Of a stretch of 64,000 nucleotides of DNA, positions 50,728-59,569 are shown piece after piece (the stretch's first letter is position 1; the number at the start of each line of letters is the position of its first letter). The position numbers and the translations under genes are program-made. Below the pieces are notes generated by a model that saw only the letters and a list, made by a program, of their open reading frames with translations, had not been told where the DNA came from and did not search any database. The DNA comes from JALYYC01 sp963795805. Its GTDB lineage: Bacteria; Chloroflexota; Dormibacteria; CF-121. The DNA lies in the NCBI GenBank assembly GCA_963795805.1, contig CAWCIV010000001.1, forward strand, positions 496,001 through 560,000. Direction: 5' to 3'.

Positions 50728-51942
50728 CGATGACGACGGTCAGCCGGCCGAAGGCCTCGCGCAGCGCCGTCTCGACGCCCGCCGGGTCATCGGAACGGGC
50801 GAAAAGGAATCCGAGATACCGGTCGCCCTCGGGCAGCGGCACGAGGCGCTCGCCGGTGGGGACGGTGACGACCAGACTCTCGACGCCGGGAACTGTCCGG
50901 GCATCCTCCTGTCCTCGGACCTCCTGTAAGCGGCCGCCGCCGGGGATGGGCAGCATCATGACCCCGGCGGCCCGCCGTTCGCGATCGTGCGCGGGCATCG
51001 GCAGGCCGGCCGCGTGTCTGAGGATCAGTTCCTCGAGCGACAGGCCCGCGCCGAATCGGAGCGTGCGCGAGCACAGGCCGCCGATGGAGCGAGGTGCCAC
51101 CTCCAACACAGAAATATTGGCCTCGTTGATTCGGAGTTCGGCATGGACGGGTCCCTCACGCAGGCCGAGCGCCCGGGTCGCCGACGCGGTTGAGCGCACG
51201 ATCGCCGCCTGCGTCTGGGCGTCGAGGCGTGATGGCGTGACGTAAATCGTCTCCTCGAAGAAGGGACCGTCGAGCGGATCGGGCTTATCAAAAATCGCGA
51301 GGACCTCGAGCTCGCCGCCCCGCAGCAGTCCCTCGACGGCGACTTCGCGGCCGGGCACAAAGTCTTCGACCAGCAGCGACTCGTCCCGCGGACGGTCGCA
51401 CGACCGTACGATCGCCGCGACCCGGGTGAAAGCCTCCGGGAAGGCGACCGGCTCATCGACCCGGATGACGCCCTGGCTGCCCGAACGATCCACCGGCTTG
51501 ATAACGCAGGGATATCGGATCGTGGATGCCACGTCGACCGGGACGGTCTCGACGGAGAAGGGCAGGAAGCGGGGCGTGGGGATCCCGGCATTCCGCATGG
51601 CGCGGCGGGTCATCACTTTGTTCGAGGCGGTGAGGACGGCCGGCAGCGGGTTGTGGGGCAGGCCCAGCCGCTCCGAGGCGGCGCTGGCCAGCGGCGTCCC
51701 GCTGTCGTCGACCGCGACGATGGCGTCGAGGGGACGAGTCGAGGCGAAAGCCACGATCCGACTCTACCGATTCACCGAGGTCGGTCGAATCGGATCCGCA
51801 GGTGCCGGCCGTCCATCAGCGCGGCGAGGGCCGGCCGGTGTTGGGAGCCGACCACCACCTCAATCGCGAGCCGGCCGGCGGCCTCCATGAAGTCATGGGT
51901 GCGATAGGTCCGGCTCGGGATCAGCAGCAGGACGCGAGCCAT
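50720..51942 (-). CDS. ATP-grasp ligase (frameshifted near the N-terminus)
   Basis: About 407 codons. The open part from GTG 51754 has the ATP-grasp core: FLPFSVETVPVDVASTIRYP, YPCVIKPVDRSGSQGVIRVD, LLVEDFVPGREVAVEGLLRG, and metal-binding HAELRINEANISVLEVAPRS. Upstream, another frame from ATG 51940-51942 encodes MARVLLLIPSRTYRTHDFME and continues to RHLRIRFDRPR, the expected pre-grasp domain. Two small shifts between about 51755 and 51790 join the parts (through GESVES in the third frame). The sequence is otherwise intact, so I treat it as one gene with sequence errors. It probably links a carboxylate to an amine; substrate unknown. Confidence 0.75.
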
Positions 51943-51962
51943 CGCCTCTATCTGACCACGAA

Positions 51963-51968
51963 TAGAAT
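51963..51968 (+). promoter_or_regulatory. Leaderless -10 of the Fe-S carrier gene
   Basis: TAGAAT, six bases (CTCCCT), then GTG 51975. No SD. Confidence 0.5.
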
Positions 51969-51974
51969 CTCCCT

Positions 51975-52565
51975 GTGGGCCTCGAGCTCGTGGTCACGCC
52001 GACCGCGTTGGACAAGATCGATCGCGTGCGCCGCCAGGGGGGTCGTCCCGACGCCGCGCTCCGAATCGAGATCACGGGGCGGCGGGGCGGTCGCTTCGTC
52101 TACGAGATCGACCTGGTCGACCCGGCGGAGCGGACTGCTGACGACGTTGTCGTCGACACGCCAGGGCTTCAGCTACTCGTCGATCCGGGGAGCGCCGTGC
52201 ACCTGGAGGGTGCTGTGATCGACCTGGACCACTCGGCCATCGGTGGGGCGCTGACGATCGAAAATCCCAACGAGGGATGGCGCGACCCGGTGGCGGCGCG
52301 TGTCCAGGAGGTGCTCGATCGACAGATCAACCCCGGCGTCGCCGCCCACGGCGGCTTTGTCGATCTGCTGGATGTCCGCGACGGCGCCGCCTACGTGCAG
52401 CTGGGCGGCGGTTGCCAGGGGTGCGCGCAGGTCGACGTCACGCTACGCCAGGGGATCGAGGTGGCGATCAAGGCGGCGGTCCCGGAGGTCACGAGGGTCA
52501 TCGACCGGACCGATCATGCCGCCGGAAGCAATCCCTACTTCCAGCCCGCGAAGAAAGCCTCGTAA
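51975..52565 (+). CDS. nfuA: A-type/NfuA-like Fe-S cluster carrier
   Basis: 196 residues from GTG 51975. The N-terminal half has an A-type (HesB/IscA-like) fold in degenerate form (LVVTPTALDKIDRVRRQGGR to ENPNEGW), lacking the three Cys ligands. The C-terminal half is a NifU C-terminal domain, INPGVAAHGGFVDLLDVRDG then YVQLGGGCQGCAQVDVTLRQ, with the cluster-binding C-x2-C. This is the E. coli NfuA plan. It carries 4Fe-4S clusters to targets, for example lipoyl synthase or aconitase. It is divergent from the ATP-grasp gene and overlaps nothing. Confidence 0.88.
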   Translation: MGLELVVTPTALDKIDRVRRQGGRPDAALRIEITGRRGGRFVYEIDLVDPAERTADDVVVDTPGLQLLVDPGSAVHLEGAVIDLDHSAIGGALTIENPNEGWRDPVAARVQEVLDRQINPGVAAHGGFVDLLDVRDGAAYVQLGGGCQGCAQVDVTLRQGIEVAIKAAVPEVTRVIDRTDHAAGSNPYFQPAKKAS

Positions 52566-53471
52566 TCAGCGCCGCGCCAGGCGGCGGAGCGGCATCCGGG
52601 GGCCGAACCGTGGTGCCGTGATGCCGGCGGCGGCAAGCAACCGGATCACACGTGCACGATGGCCACGATAGGGCTCGAGCAACTCGAGCATGCGGGCATC
52701 CGACCCGCGAGGCTCCCCGGCGAGTGCCCAGCTCACCACATGGGGGAGGTTGTAGTCGCCGACCGAGACGGCATCCCGGTCGCCAAAGGCCACGGCGGCG
52801 ACCTCGGCGGCGGACCAGGGCCCGATGCCCGGCAGACTGAGCAGGAGGCGAGTCGCCTCGGTCGCGCCGACCTGCACCAGGTCATCGAGTCGTCGCGCAA
52901 GCGCGGCTGCGTTGCGGATGACGTCAGCCTTGCGACGCTCGATGCCGAAACGATGGAAGGTCCAGTAAGGTGTGGCAAGCAGCCGCCGGGGGGTGGGCGG
53001 CAGCAACAGATCGCCTTCTCCGGGCGCGGGCTCGCCCAGGGCCGACACCATCGCCGCGTATGCGACCCAGGCCTCGACGCCGGGCACTTTCTGCTCGAGC
53101 ACGGTGGGAACGAGGGCCTCGAAGACGCGACCGGTGCGGCCGAGCCGCAGACCCCGATGGCTTCGATGGATGGTGGAGAGAAGGGGATGCTGGGGATGGA
53201 AGGAGCCGGGCTCATCATCGAGGCCGACCAGGGCCGGGGCCGCCAACAGCGCCCAGCCGGAACCCGGACCCCAGGCCCGCGCGCGCAGCGCCGTCGGCGT
53301 CACCTCCAGGCAGAGGGTCGCCGCGCCCTCCGGCGTCCAAGTGGCACGCCAGGCACGACCCGGTTCGATCCGAATGGTCCGGTCGCGGGCGCCTCCGCGC
53401 TGCAGGTTCCCCAGCGTCAGCCCCAGATCGAGGGCGCCGGGAAGCGGGAACTCGGCGGATTCGGGTCGCAC
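52566..53471 (-). CDS. AlkA-like DNA-3-methyladenine glycosylase
   Basis: 301 residues from GTG 53469-53471, with TACGCT (minus strand, 53477-53482) five bases upstream. The C-terminal part is an HhH-GPD glycosylase: ALVPTVLEQKVPGVEAWVAY, then the hairpin LLLSLPGIGPWSAAEVAAVA and FGDRDAVSVGDYNLPHVVSW, in which the Asp of VGDYN fits the catalytic position. The N-terminal 120 residues resemble an AlkA N domain. It removes alkylated bases in base-excision repair. Together with the MGMT-like protein 3 kb away it suggests alkylation defence. Longer frames to 54080 are artefacts of the next gene's repeats. Confidence 0.83.
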   Translation of the reverse strand: MRPESAEFPLPGALDLGLTLGNLQRGGARDRTIRIEPGRAWRATWTPEGAATLCLEVTPTALRARAWGPGSGWALLAAPALVGLDDEPGSFHPQHPLLSTIHRSHRGLRLGRTGRVFEALVPTVLEQKVPGVEAWVAYAAMVSALGEPAPGEGDLLLPPTPRRLLATPYWTFHRFGIERRKADVIRNAAALARRLDDLVQVGATEATRLLLSLPGIGPWSAAEVAAVAFGDRDAVSVGDYNLPHVVSWALAGEPRGSDARMLELLEPYRGHRARVIRLLAAAGITAPRFGPRMPLRRLARR

Positions 53472-53588
53472 ACCGCAGCGTACTCTGCGCACCTGGGGGC
53501 GTACCGATGAGCTTCCGTACGTATTTGAACCTGATATGCGTATCATCAAGTGAACTGATAGCGGCGGGTTCCAATTGGAGGGACAGAA

Positions 53589-54610
53589 ATGGTTCGGTGC
53601 AGGCACTGCGGCGCGGAGAATTACGCCATCGACATGTGGTGCTCGAACGTGTTCACAGCACCTGGACTGGGCGCCGCCGGCGGCCGTTGCGCCGGCGCCC
53701 GAAGCGTCAACCGACCCGATCGTATCTGCGCCGGAGACCGCTCCGATCGCCGAGCCTGAGGTCGTACCGGTGGCCGCTCTGGTCGCGGAGCCGGAGGGCA
53801 CTCCGATCGCGGAGCCGGAGGCCGCTCCGATCGCGGAGCCGGAGGCCGCTCCGGTCGCGGAGCCGGAACCAGCGGTTGCCCCCGTCAGCGAGCCGGAGCC
53901 CGACGCCGCCCCGGTGCCGGCTCGAGAGCCCGAACCTGCGGCCGTCGCAGCATTCGCTCCAGCGCCCGTGAGTCGATCGACGTCCAGCCGGCGTACCCGC
54001 GTCTGGGTTCTCCCCGCCGCGGCGGCGGCGGTTCTCGCCGTGCTGCTTGCCCTGCCGGTCGCCGGGTGGTTTAAGGCCACCGGTCAGCAAGCCGTGTCCC
54101 CGCAACTGCCGCTGACGGCTGGACTGAGTGCGACGGCCTCTGCCACGCCAACCCCAACGGAAACGCCGACACCAAGTGCGGCCCCAACCCCGGCCCCAAC
54201 CCCGGCCCAACCCGGCAACTCAGCCGCCGGCCATCCAGCCGCCGGCAGATCTGCAGCCGATGGTGGTTCCAGCATCGCAGACCGCCGCGGGCGACCCCAG
54301 CGGCGCCGTTGGTAGCTTTTACCAGGCGGTGGCGGCGCACCGCTTCGACGCGGCCGCCGCGACCTGGAGCGGCCAGATGCAGGCCAACTATCCGCCCGCC
54401 GAGTTCATCAATCGACGTTTCGCCTATACCCAGCAGATGAACCTGCGGGCCGCCCGAACTATCGCCAACAATGGCCAGGTCGCCACGGTCTATATCGACT
54501 TGTTCGAGGTCTATGCCGGGTCCCAGCGACACTGGGCCGGCACCTGGCAAATGGTCCGGTCGTCGTCGGGATGGCTCCTGAATCAGCCCAACCTGCGGGC
54601 GGCCGGTTGA
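53589..54610 (+). CDS. Zinc-ribbon, E/P/A-repeat, single-TM protein (frameshifted), copy 1
   Basis: About 340 codons once joined. Layout: a zinc ribbon (MVRCRHCGAENYAIDMWC, then a second pair after repair), a low-complexity linker with 8-residue APIAEPEA-like repeats, one membrane helix (VWVLPAAAAAVLAVLLALPV), a Thr/Pro stretch, and an extracytoplasmic NTF2-like tail (GSFYQAVAAHRFDAAAATWS). The frame breaks at 53654-53656 (one extra G; removal gives NCSQHLDWAPP) and in the CCAACCCCGGCC tract near 54205-54215 (two C short). An SD GGAGGGA precedes the ATG. It is paralogous to the next gene in the ribbon and linker. Role unknown; perhaps a membrane sensor. Confidence 0.65.
53787..53870 (+). repeat. 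24-nt in-frame tandem repeats (E/P/A linker)
   Basis: Units close to GAGGCCGCTCCGATCGCG plus GAGCCG repeat about 3.5 times with drift, encoding APIAEPEA. Similar PIAQE/PIARE units occur in the downstream paralogue. Confidence 0.7.
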
Positions 54611-54692
54611 CCGGTCCCAACTCGACCACTACCGGGCGCGAGCCGAAACGTGATTACATCATCCCGAGGCTGTGATCAAGCAGAAGAGCAGC

Positions 54693-56002
54693 ATGGGGAC
54701 GACGGTGCGCTGCCCACACTGCAAATACGAGAACCTGGCGATCGATATCTGGTGCGCCCGCTGTGGGACGCCCGTCGAGTGGGATGGCACACGTTCGCCC
54801 TCCGCCACCAACGGCAACGGCGCCAAACGGGAGGGCCGAAGCGGCCGAACATCGGGCCTCGCGGCGCTCGCCGGTGGCCTCCCATGGCGTAAGTCGCCGG
54901 AACGGAAGCCAGGCCCGATGCCGGCTCCGATCGCACAGGAGGCGGCACCGATCGCTCGCGAGCCCGTACCGATCGCCCAGGAGCCGCCTCCCGAGCCCGT
55001 GCCGATCGCGAAGCCTGTCGTGGAGGCGCCCGTCGCCATGAAGTCGGACGCTTCGGAGCCGGTTGTGAAGGCCCCTCCAACCCCAACGCCCGCCCGGGCC
55101 GCGGCACCGGCCCCGATCGTTGCGACGAGCACGCCGGCCGTCGCCCCGGCAAGCCGAGCGCGAGTCTTCTGCCCGGGCTGCGGGCAGGCGAACGAAGCGA
55201 CCGCCAGGTTCTGCCCTCGCTGTGGCCGCGCGATGGCAGCTGCGGCCAGCAGCGCCCCGGCGGCAACAACCGGGCGGAAGGCCATTCGGCGGCCACCGAT
55301 CAAATTGCCCCGTGTCACGCTTCCGCGCGTCACCCTCCCGCGCGTCACCCTCCCGCGCGTCGCGCGTCCTCGACTCCGGACGCCACGCATCCCCACGCTC
55401 GCCTGGGCATCGCGGCGGTCTTGGCGGTCCTTATCCTGGCGCCCACTCGCCTACGTCCTTTCCCCCTCGGGTCGTCACCTGGTGGCTGGGCGGAGCTCGC
55501 CTCCGCCGCGCCTGACGAGGACCGGACCACCGGCCACCCCGTCGTCCAGCGCGCTGGCGGCGGCAATCCCGGGCGTTGAGGCCAAGACCGGTCTCAAGTA
55601 CATCGCCGGCTCATGTCCGAAGAGCGGCCCGTGCCTCAAGCTCGCCAGCCAGTCGAACGGGCTTGATGCCGCGGCCGTCCAGTTCACGACCGCCGGGACC
55701 GGAGGGCGCCAGTGCGTCGGCTACGTTTTCCACAATGCCGAGCGGCTGGCATTTCCTGAACGCCACCTGCGCCGATTCCGGGCCAGCTCAGTCCACTGGT
55801 TGGAAACCCGGCCATCGTGCATGTCCCGGGGCAATGCGCCAACGTCCGGGACGCCGCCGGACTCGGGGGCAGCGTGATCGTCTGCCTCAACGATGGAACC
55901 GCCGTGCGGGTTGACGGCGGGCCCAACTACGCCGACGGCAAGCTCTGGTGGCACCTGGAAAAGCAGGGATGGATGGCACACGATTTCCTGATCGGCGCCT
56001 AG
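54693..56002 (+). CDS. Double zinc-ribbon, single-TM protein (multiply frameshifted), copy 2
   Basis: About 436 codons in several frames. Ribbon 1 is VRCPHCKYENLAIDIWCARC; a linker with PIAQE-type units follows; ribbon 2 is FCPGCGQANEATARFCPRCG; then four LPRVT repeats, a membrane helix (LGIAAVLAVLILAP, in another frame near 55395-55445), and an extracytoplasmic domain (PGVEAKTGLKYIAGSCPKSG, CANVRDAAGLGGSVIVCLND, ending WWHLEKQGWMAHDFLIGA) that looks SH3-like. At least four frame changes are needed (near 55385, 55450, 55755 and 55810). The protein content is continuous, so I favour sequence errors over decay. GTG 54672 is an alternative start. Confidence 0.6.
55305..55364 (+). repeat. 15-nt tandem repeat (LPRVT x4)
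   Basis: Four consecutive 15-nt units of the form CTCCCGCGCGTCACC encode LPRVT; the last is LPRVA. They form a basic stretch just before the membrane helix. Confidence 0.75.
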
Positions 56003-56009
56003 CGAGGGA

Positions 56010-56439
56010 TCAGTCGGCGTGCCGCGGCTGCTCGCTACGCAGCCGCTTGGCGACCTCCAACAGCATCTTGTAGGTGATGCCGGCGTTGTCCATCAAGAGC
56101 GGTTTGATCTCCCAGGAGATCAGGGTCAGGCAGACCGTGTCCGTGTCGGCGATCACGTCCGCCGTTCTCGGGCCGCCGTCCAGGATGGCGACCTCGCCGA
56201 AAAACTGGCCGGGACCCATCGTCGCAACCGTGCGGCCATCTTTCTTCACGGCGACCTGCCCTCCCGGATCAGGTAAAGCCCGTGGCCGGGCTGGACCCGG
56301 CCTCGACGATCGTCGTCCCGGCCGCGATAGCGCTGCTCCTTGACCAGCTTGGCGAGCATGCCAGCTCTTTGCGGTCCAGTCCGTTGAAGAGCGGGACCCG
56401 CCGCAACTCCTCCGGTACGTCCGTCTTGGCTGCCATCAT
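56010..56439 (-). CDS. Cyclic-nucleotide-binding domain protein (frameshifted)
   Basis: About 143 codons. The start is ATG 56437-56439 (or 56436) after AGGGGA. Frames joined in order give MAAKTDVPEELRRVPLFNGL, DRKELA, MLAKLVKEQRY, GHGLYLIREG, then the long clean part VKKDGRTVATMGPGQFFGEV and AILDGGPRTADVIADTDTVC. This is a stand-alone Crp-like sensor domain with the FGE-x-A-(L/I)LDGGPRTA phosphate-binding cassette, where Arg normally contacts cNMP. There is no DNA-binding domain. At least three single-base shifts occur between 56250 and 56380. It probably binds cAMP or another nucleotide and controls a partner. Confidence 0.68.
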
Positions 56440-56502
56440 GTTCCCCTTTCTGCCGCGTGGTCACCCTACGATACTAGCCGAGCGCGGCGGTAATCGAGAC
56501 AC

Positions 56503-56535
56503 AAAAAAGGGTCCGGCTTGGCGCCGGACCCTTTT
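56503..56535. terminator. Bidirectional rho-independent terminator
   Basis: GGGTCCGGC (56509-56517) pairs with GCCGGACCC (56523-56531) over a TTGGC loop, flanked by AAAAAA and TTTT. It ends the hemerythrin transcript (minus strand). Confidence 0.9.
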
Positions 56536-56559
56536 CGAGACAGAGCGACCGCGTCAGCG

Positions 56560-57003
56560 CTAGCCGTCGTGGCAGGCCAGCTGGCGCGTCTTCATTTCTT
56601 CCATCTGCTTGCCCAGATCATTGAGCTGCTTCTCGGTGAGGACCGTCTTCTCGACTTTCGGGAAGAGCTCCTTCTCCTCCTCACCGACGTGGTGCTGGAC
56701 GTCCTCCATCAGGACCTTGAGGCCGGCGAGCCAGTGCTCGGTATTCTTGTCCGCCTTGGCCAGGTCGGCGAGGACCATCTTGACCTGCTTGTGCTCCTCG
56801 AACGACTCGAGCACGACATCGTGGGTCTGCTTCGCATTCTTGACAGCCGGGTAGAAGAGCTTCTCTTCGATCTCGGCATGCACCGTCAACTCGTTCATCA
56901 GCTCGGTGAAGAGCTGCTCCCGGTTCCCGGTGCCCTCCTCGATCTGGGAAAAGATCTTCTCGACCTTTCGGTGGTCGCTTTTGAGTAGCGTGATCGCGTC
57001 CAT
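56560..57003 (-). CDS. Hemerythrin-domain protein
   Basis: 147 residues. It is a four-helix bundle with the diiron ligands in order: LLKSDHRKVEKIFSQIEE (first His), NELTVHAEIEEKLFYPAVKN (H-x3-E), SFEEHKQVKMVLADL (His), and DVQHHVGEEEKELFPKVEKT (H-x4-E). It binds O2, NO or iron in the cytoplasm and often acts in stress responses. The start follows AAGGAGA (GGAG 4-8 nt away). A strong terminator follows. A lone cNMP-binding protein lies downstream on the same strand, and a tiny membrane peptide upstream. Confidence 0.9.
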   Translation of the reverse strand: MDAITLLKSDHRKVEKIFSQIEEGTGNREQLFTELMNELTVHAEIEEKLFYPAVKNAKQTHDVVLESFEEHKQVKMVLADLAKADKNTEHWLAGLKVLMEDVQHHVGEEEKELFPKVEKTVLTEKQLNDLGKQMEEMKTRQLACHDG

Positions 57004-57042
57004 GGCTGTCTCCTTATGAATCCGCGGGTCCCTTCCAACATG

Positions 57043-57068
57043 AAAAGTGGACGGGACGTTCCGTCCAC
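57043..57068 (-). terminator. Terminator of the 27-residue membrane peptide gene
   Basis: On the minus strand GTGGACGG (57061-57068 complement) pairs with CCGTCCAC (57047-57054 complement) over 6 nt, followed by TTTT (57043-57046 complement). Confidence 0.75.
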
Positions 57069-57092
57069 CTGTGCCGTTATCGAGTCGTCGAT

Positions 57093-57176
57093 CTAGTGGT
57101 GGAAGAAGAAAAGCCAGACGATAAACAGGATCACCAGAATCGTGCCGATCCCCATATGCGGTCCGTACCGATACAT
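57093..57176 (-). CDS. 27-residue membrane peptide
   Basis: ATG 57174-57176 to TAG 57093-57095 encodes MYRYGPHMGIGTILVILFIV then WLFFFHH. It has a short polar N-terminus, one hydrophobic helix and a His-His end. An SD GGAGG lies 8 nt upstream, and a U-tailed hairpin follows, so the gene has its own translation and termination signals despite its size. Two perfect palindromes lie about 36-73 bp upstream of its start and probably regulate it. Similar tiny hydrophobic peptides are common beside stress genes and act on membrane partners. I do not know a named family. Confidence 0.65.
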   Translation of the reverse strand: MYRYGPHMGIGTILVILFIVWLFFFHH

Positions 57177-57212
57177 GTGCTGTACCTCCCTGCCGACGGG
57201 GTACCGAGCCCC

Positions 57213-57249
57213 ATCGGATATGTCCGATATGCTGATATCGACGATATCA
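57213..57249. promoter_or_regulatory. Two adjacent palindromic operators
   Basis: ATCGGA-TATG-TCCGAT (57213-57228) and TGATATCG-A-CGATATCA (57233-57249) are both perfect inverted repeats, 5 bp apart and sharing the GATAT core. They lie between the minus-strand peptide gene and the transglycosylase stop. They look like binding sites for a dimeric repressor such as PadR, ArsR or TetR type; no such gene is in the window. Confidence 0.6.
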
Positions 57250-57291
57250 CATAAGGAGGCCCAGGGCAAGGGCCGCGCGACGCCGGACCGG

Positions 57292-57853
57292 TTAGGGGAT
57301 CAGGCCTGCCTGGAAGCGGTTCCGCAGTCGCCAGATGCCGTTGACGTAGCTGCGGCTGCTGGGGTAGATGCCGTAATGGCGAACGGCGCTGAGGCCCTGG
57401 TAGTAGGCGGCCAGCACCAGCTTGGGATCGTGGAGCTGGTCGAGGTAGGAGCGGAGCAAGGCGGCGCCGAGCTCGGCGTTATCGACCGGGTTGTTGAGGT
57501 TGACCGACCGATGCAGCAGCGCCTGGCCGGCGGAGGCGGCGGTGTACGGCTCGATCTGCATCAGGCCGACGGCGCCAGTCTTCGAGACGCTTGCCTGCTT
57601 CCAGCCGCTTTCCCAGTAGGCGACCGCGAGGACGAAGTTCGGATTGACCTGGTGGTGGCGGGCGGCCCGGACCAGGATCGCCTTTGCCTGGGCGGTGGTC
57701 AGATGGACCGGCGCCGCGGCGCGGGCCTGGCGGGCGACCGCGCGGTGGACCGGGTGCTTTTGCCCCAGCGCGTAGGCGGGCTGGGCAAGCGAGGGCGGCC
57801 ACGATCGCGAGTGTTGGCAGGAGAGCGGCAAGCAGGCCGCGGATTCGTCCCAT
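57292..57853 (-). CDS. Secreted lytic transglycosylase, SLT domain (frameshifted in signal peptide)
   Basis: About 187 codons. ATG 57851-57853 begins a signal peptide (MGRIRGLLAALLPTLAIVAA) in one frame. A single-base shift near 57785-57800 joins it to LAQPAYALGQKHPVHR in the main frame. The mature domain is a soluble lytic transglycosylase fold: catalytic Glu in VLAVAYWESGWKQASVS, KTGAVGLMQIEPYTA, and ALLRSYLDQLHDPKLVLAAY. It cleaves peptidoglycan glycan strands. An ATG further upstream in the main frame (57868-57870) gives no signal peptide. A GCGGGC/GCCCGC hairpin lies in its 5' leader. Confidence 0.82.
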
Positions 57854-57923
57854 CGAGGGAGAAACGTCACAACCGTCGCGGGCTTGCGGCCCGCTGCAAA
57901 GGATTGTTAAGAAAATTCGCTCC

Positions 57924-57953
57924 TTGACTTTAGTAAGAGGTCGAGCTTGAAAT
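57924..57953 (+). promoter_or_regulatory. Candidate promoter of the permease-SDR-ALDH-ligase operon
   Basis: TTGACT (57924-57929), an 18-bp spacer, then TGAAAT (57948-57953). It is locally AT-rich, and the permease ATG at 58008 follows GGAGGGA (57995-58001). Confidence 0.45.
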
Positions 57954-58007
57954 AGGGGAAGCCTCGACGGGCGATCGGCCGACACCGGAAATCGAGGGAG
58001 GGAATCG

Positions 58008-59566
58008 ATGGCAACAGTCGTTCGTGGCGACAAAGCCAAGTCCGACGTCGAGCGCTTGCACGAGCTCGGGTACGCACAGGAGCTGCTGCGGAAGATGGGG
58101 GGCTTCTCCAACTTCGCGGTCTCATTCACGATCATCTCGATCCTTTCCGGCTGCCTGACGCTGTATGGCACGGCCATGAACACCGGTGGGCCGGTCGAAA
58201 TGAGCATCGGCTGGCCGATCGTCGGCTCATGGTCACCATCGTCGGGCTGGCGATGGCCGAGCTGGCCTCGAGCTTTCCGACAGCGGGGGGACTTTATTAC
58301 TGGTCGGCGAAGCTATCCGGCAAGAACGCCGCTGCCTGGAGTTGGTTTACCGGCTGGTTCAACCTGCTCGGCCAGATGGCCGTTACCGCCGGTATCGACT
58401 ATGGTCTCGCCCTGTTTCGCGACGGCCTTTTTGAATCTGACCGTCGGCTACCCCGCCACCCCCGGGTACGTGTACCTGGTCTTCGCCGTGGCGCTGCTCA
58501 TCCACGGGCTGTTGAATACCTTCGGGGTCCGACTGGTCGCACGGCTGAACGACATCAGCGTCGTCTGGCACATCGTCGGCGTGCTGATCATCGTCGTCGC
58601 CCTCGCGATCCTCCCCCACAGCCATCAATCCGTTCTCATTTGTCTTCACGAAGATTGTCAATAACACTGGATGGACGTCGACCTTCTACGTCCTGTTGCT
58701 GGGGCTGCTCCTCGCCCAGTACACCTTTACCGGCTATGACGCGTCGGCCCACATGACCGAGGAAACTGAGAACGCGGCAACGGCAGCGCCCTGGGGTGTC
58801 GTGATGTCGATCGTCGTATCGCTGATCGCCGGCTGGGTTCTGCTACTGGGCGTGACCTTTGCGATCCAGGACTACAAGCACGAGCTGACCTCGCCGACCG
58901 GGTGTCCCACCGGCCCAGATCTTCATCGACGCGATCGGGAGGACCGGGGGATTGATCCTCCTGCTGATCGTCATTGGCGCCCAGTTCTTCTGTGGTATGT
59001 CGTCGGTCACCGCGAATTCGCGAATGATCTATGCCTTCTCGCGCGACGGCGCGCTTCCGGGCTCGCAGCTCTGGCACAAGATCAACAAGCGGACGCGGAC
59101 ACCTACCAATTCGATCTGGCTTGCCGTCGCGGGGCGCCGCAATTCTGACGCTACCGGCAATCTGGAACTCGACGGCGTACTTTGCTGTCACATCCGATCT
59201 CGGTCATCGGGCTCTACATCGCCTACGCGATCCCGATCTTCCTGCGACTGTTGGCCGGCGACGCGTTTCGTGCGTGGCCCGTGGCACCTGGGTCGGTGGA
59301 GCCGGCCAATCGGCGTCGATCGCGACCATCTGGGTGGCCTTCATCGTCATCCTGTTCGTGCTGCCGCCGGCGAATCCGATCACACCCGCGCACCTTCAAC
59401 TACTCGATCGTCGCGGTCGCGGTGGTTGTGCTGTTCGCCGGAGCGTACTGGGTGGTGTCCGCCCGGAACTGGTTCAAAGGCCCACGCGTCCAGGGCTCGC
59501 CGGAGGAGCTCGCCGACCATCGAACGGGAACTCGGCGAGGTCGGGACCGCGAGCGGCAGACGCTAG
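58008..59566 (+). CDS. APC-family amino acid/amine permease (heavily frameshifted)
   Basis: About 519 codons end to end, close to normal length for the family, but spread over all three frames with about eight changes. Joined pieces read: ELGYAQELLRKMGGFSNFAV, then SFTIISILSGCLTLYGTAMN; LASSFPTAGGLYYWSAKLSG; GWFNLLGQMAVTAGIDYGLA; FGVRLVARLNDISVVWHIVG; YTFTGYDASAHMTEETENAA; ANSRMIYAFSRDGALPGSQL; and a final EELA..IERELGEVGTASGRR. These are hallmarks of the GABA/choline-permease branch of APC transporters. Every segment is conserved, so the breaks are likelier to be sequencing errors than decay. It leads the catabolic operon. Confidence 0.75.
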
Positions 59567-59569
59567 CCG

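Noticed and set aside
52566..54080. 504-codon minus-strand frame spanning the AlkA-like gene and the first zinc-ribbon gene
   Set aside because: The N-terminal 200 residues are Gly/Ser/Ala repeats antisense to the E/P/A linker. The glycosylase homology and a -10 element support GTG 53471.
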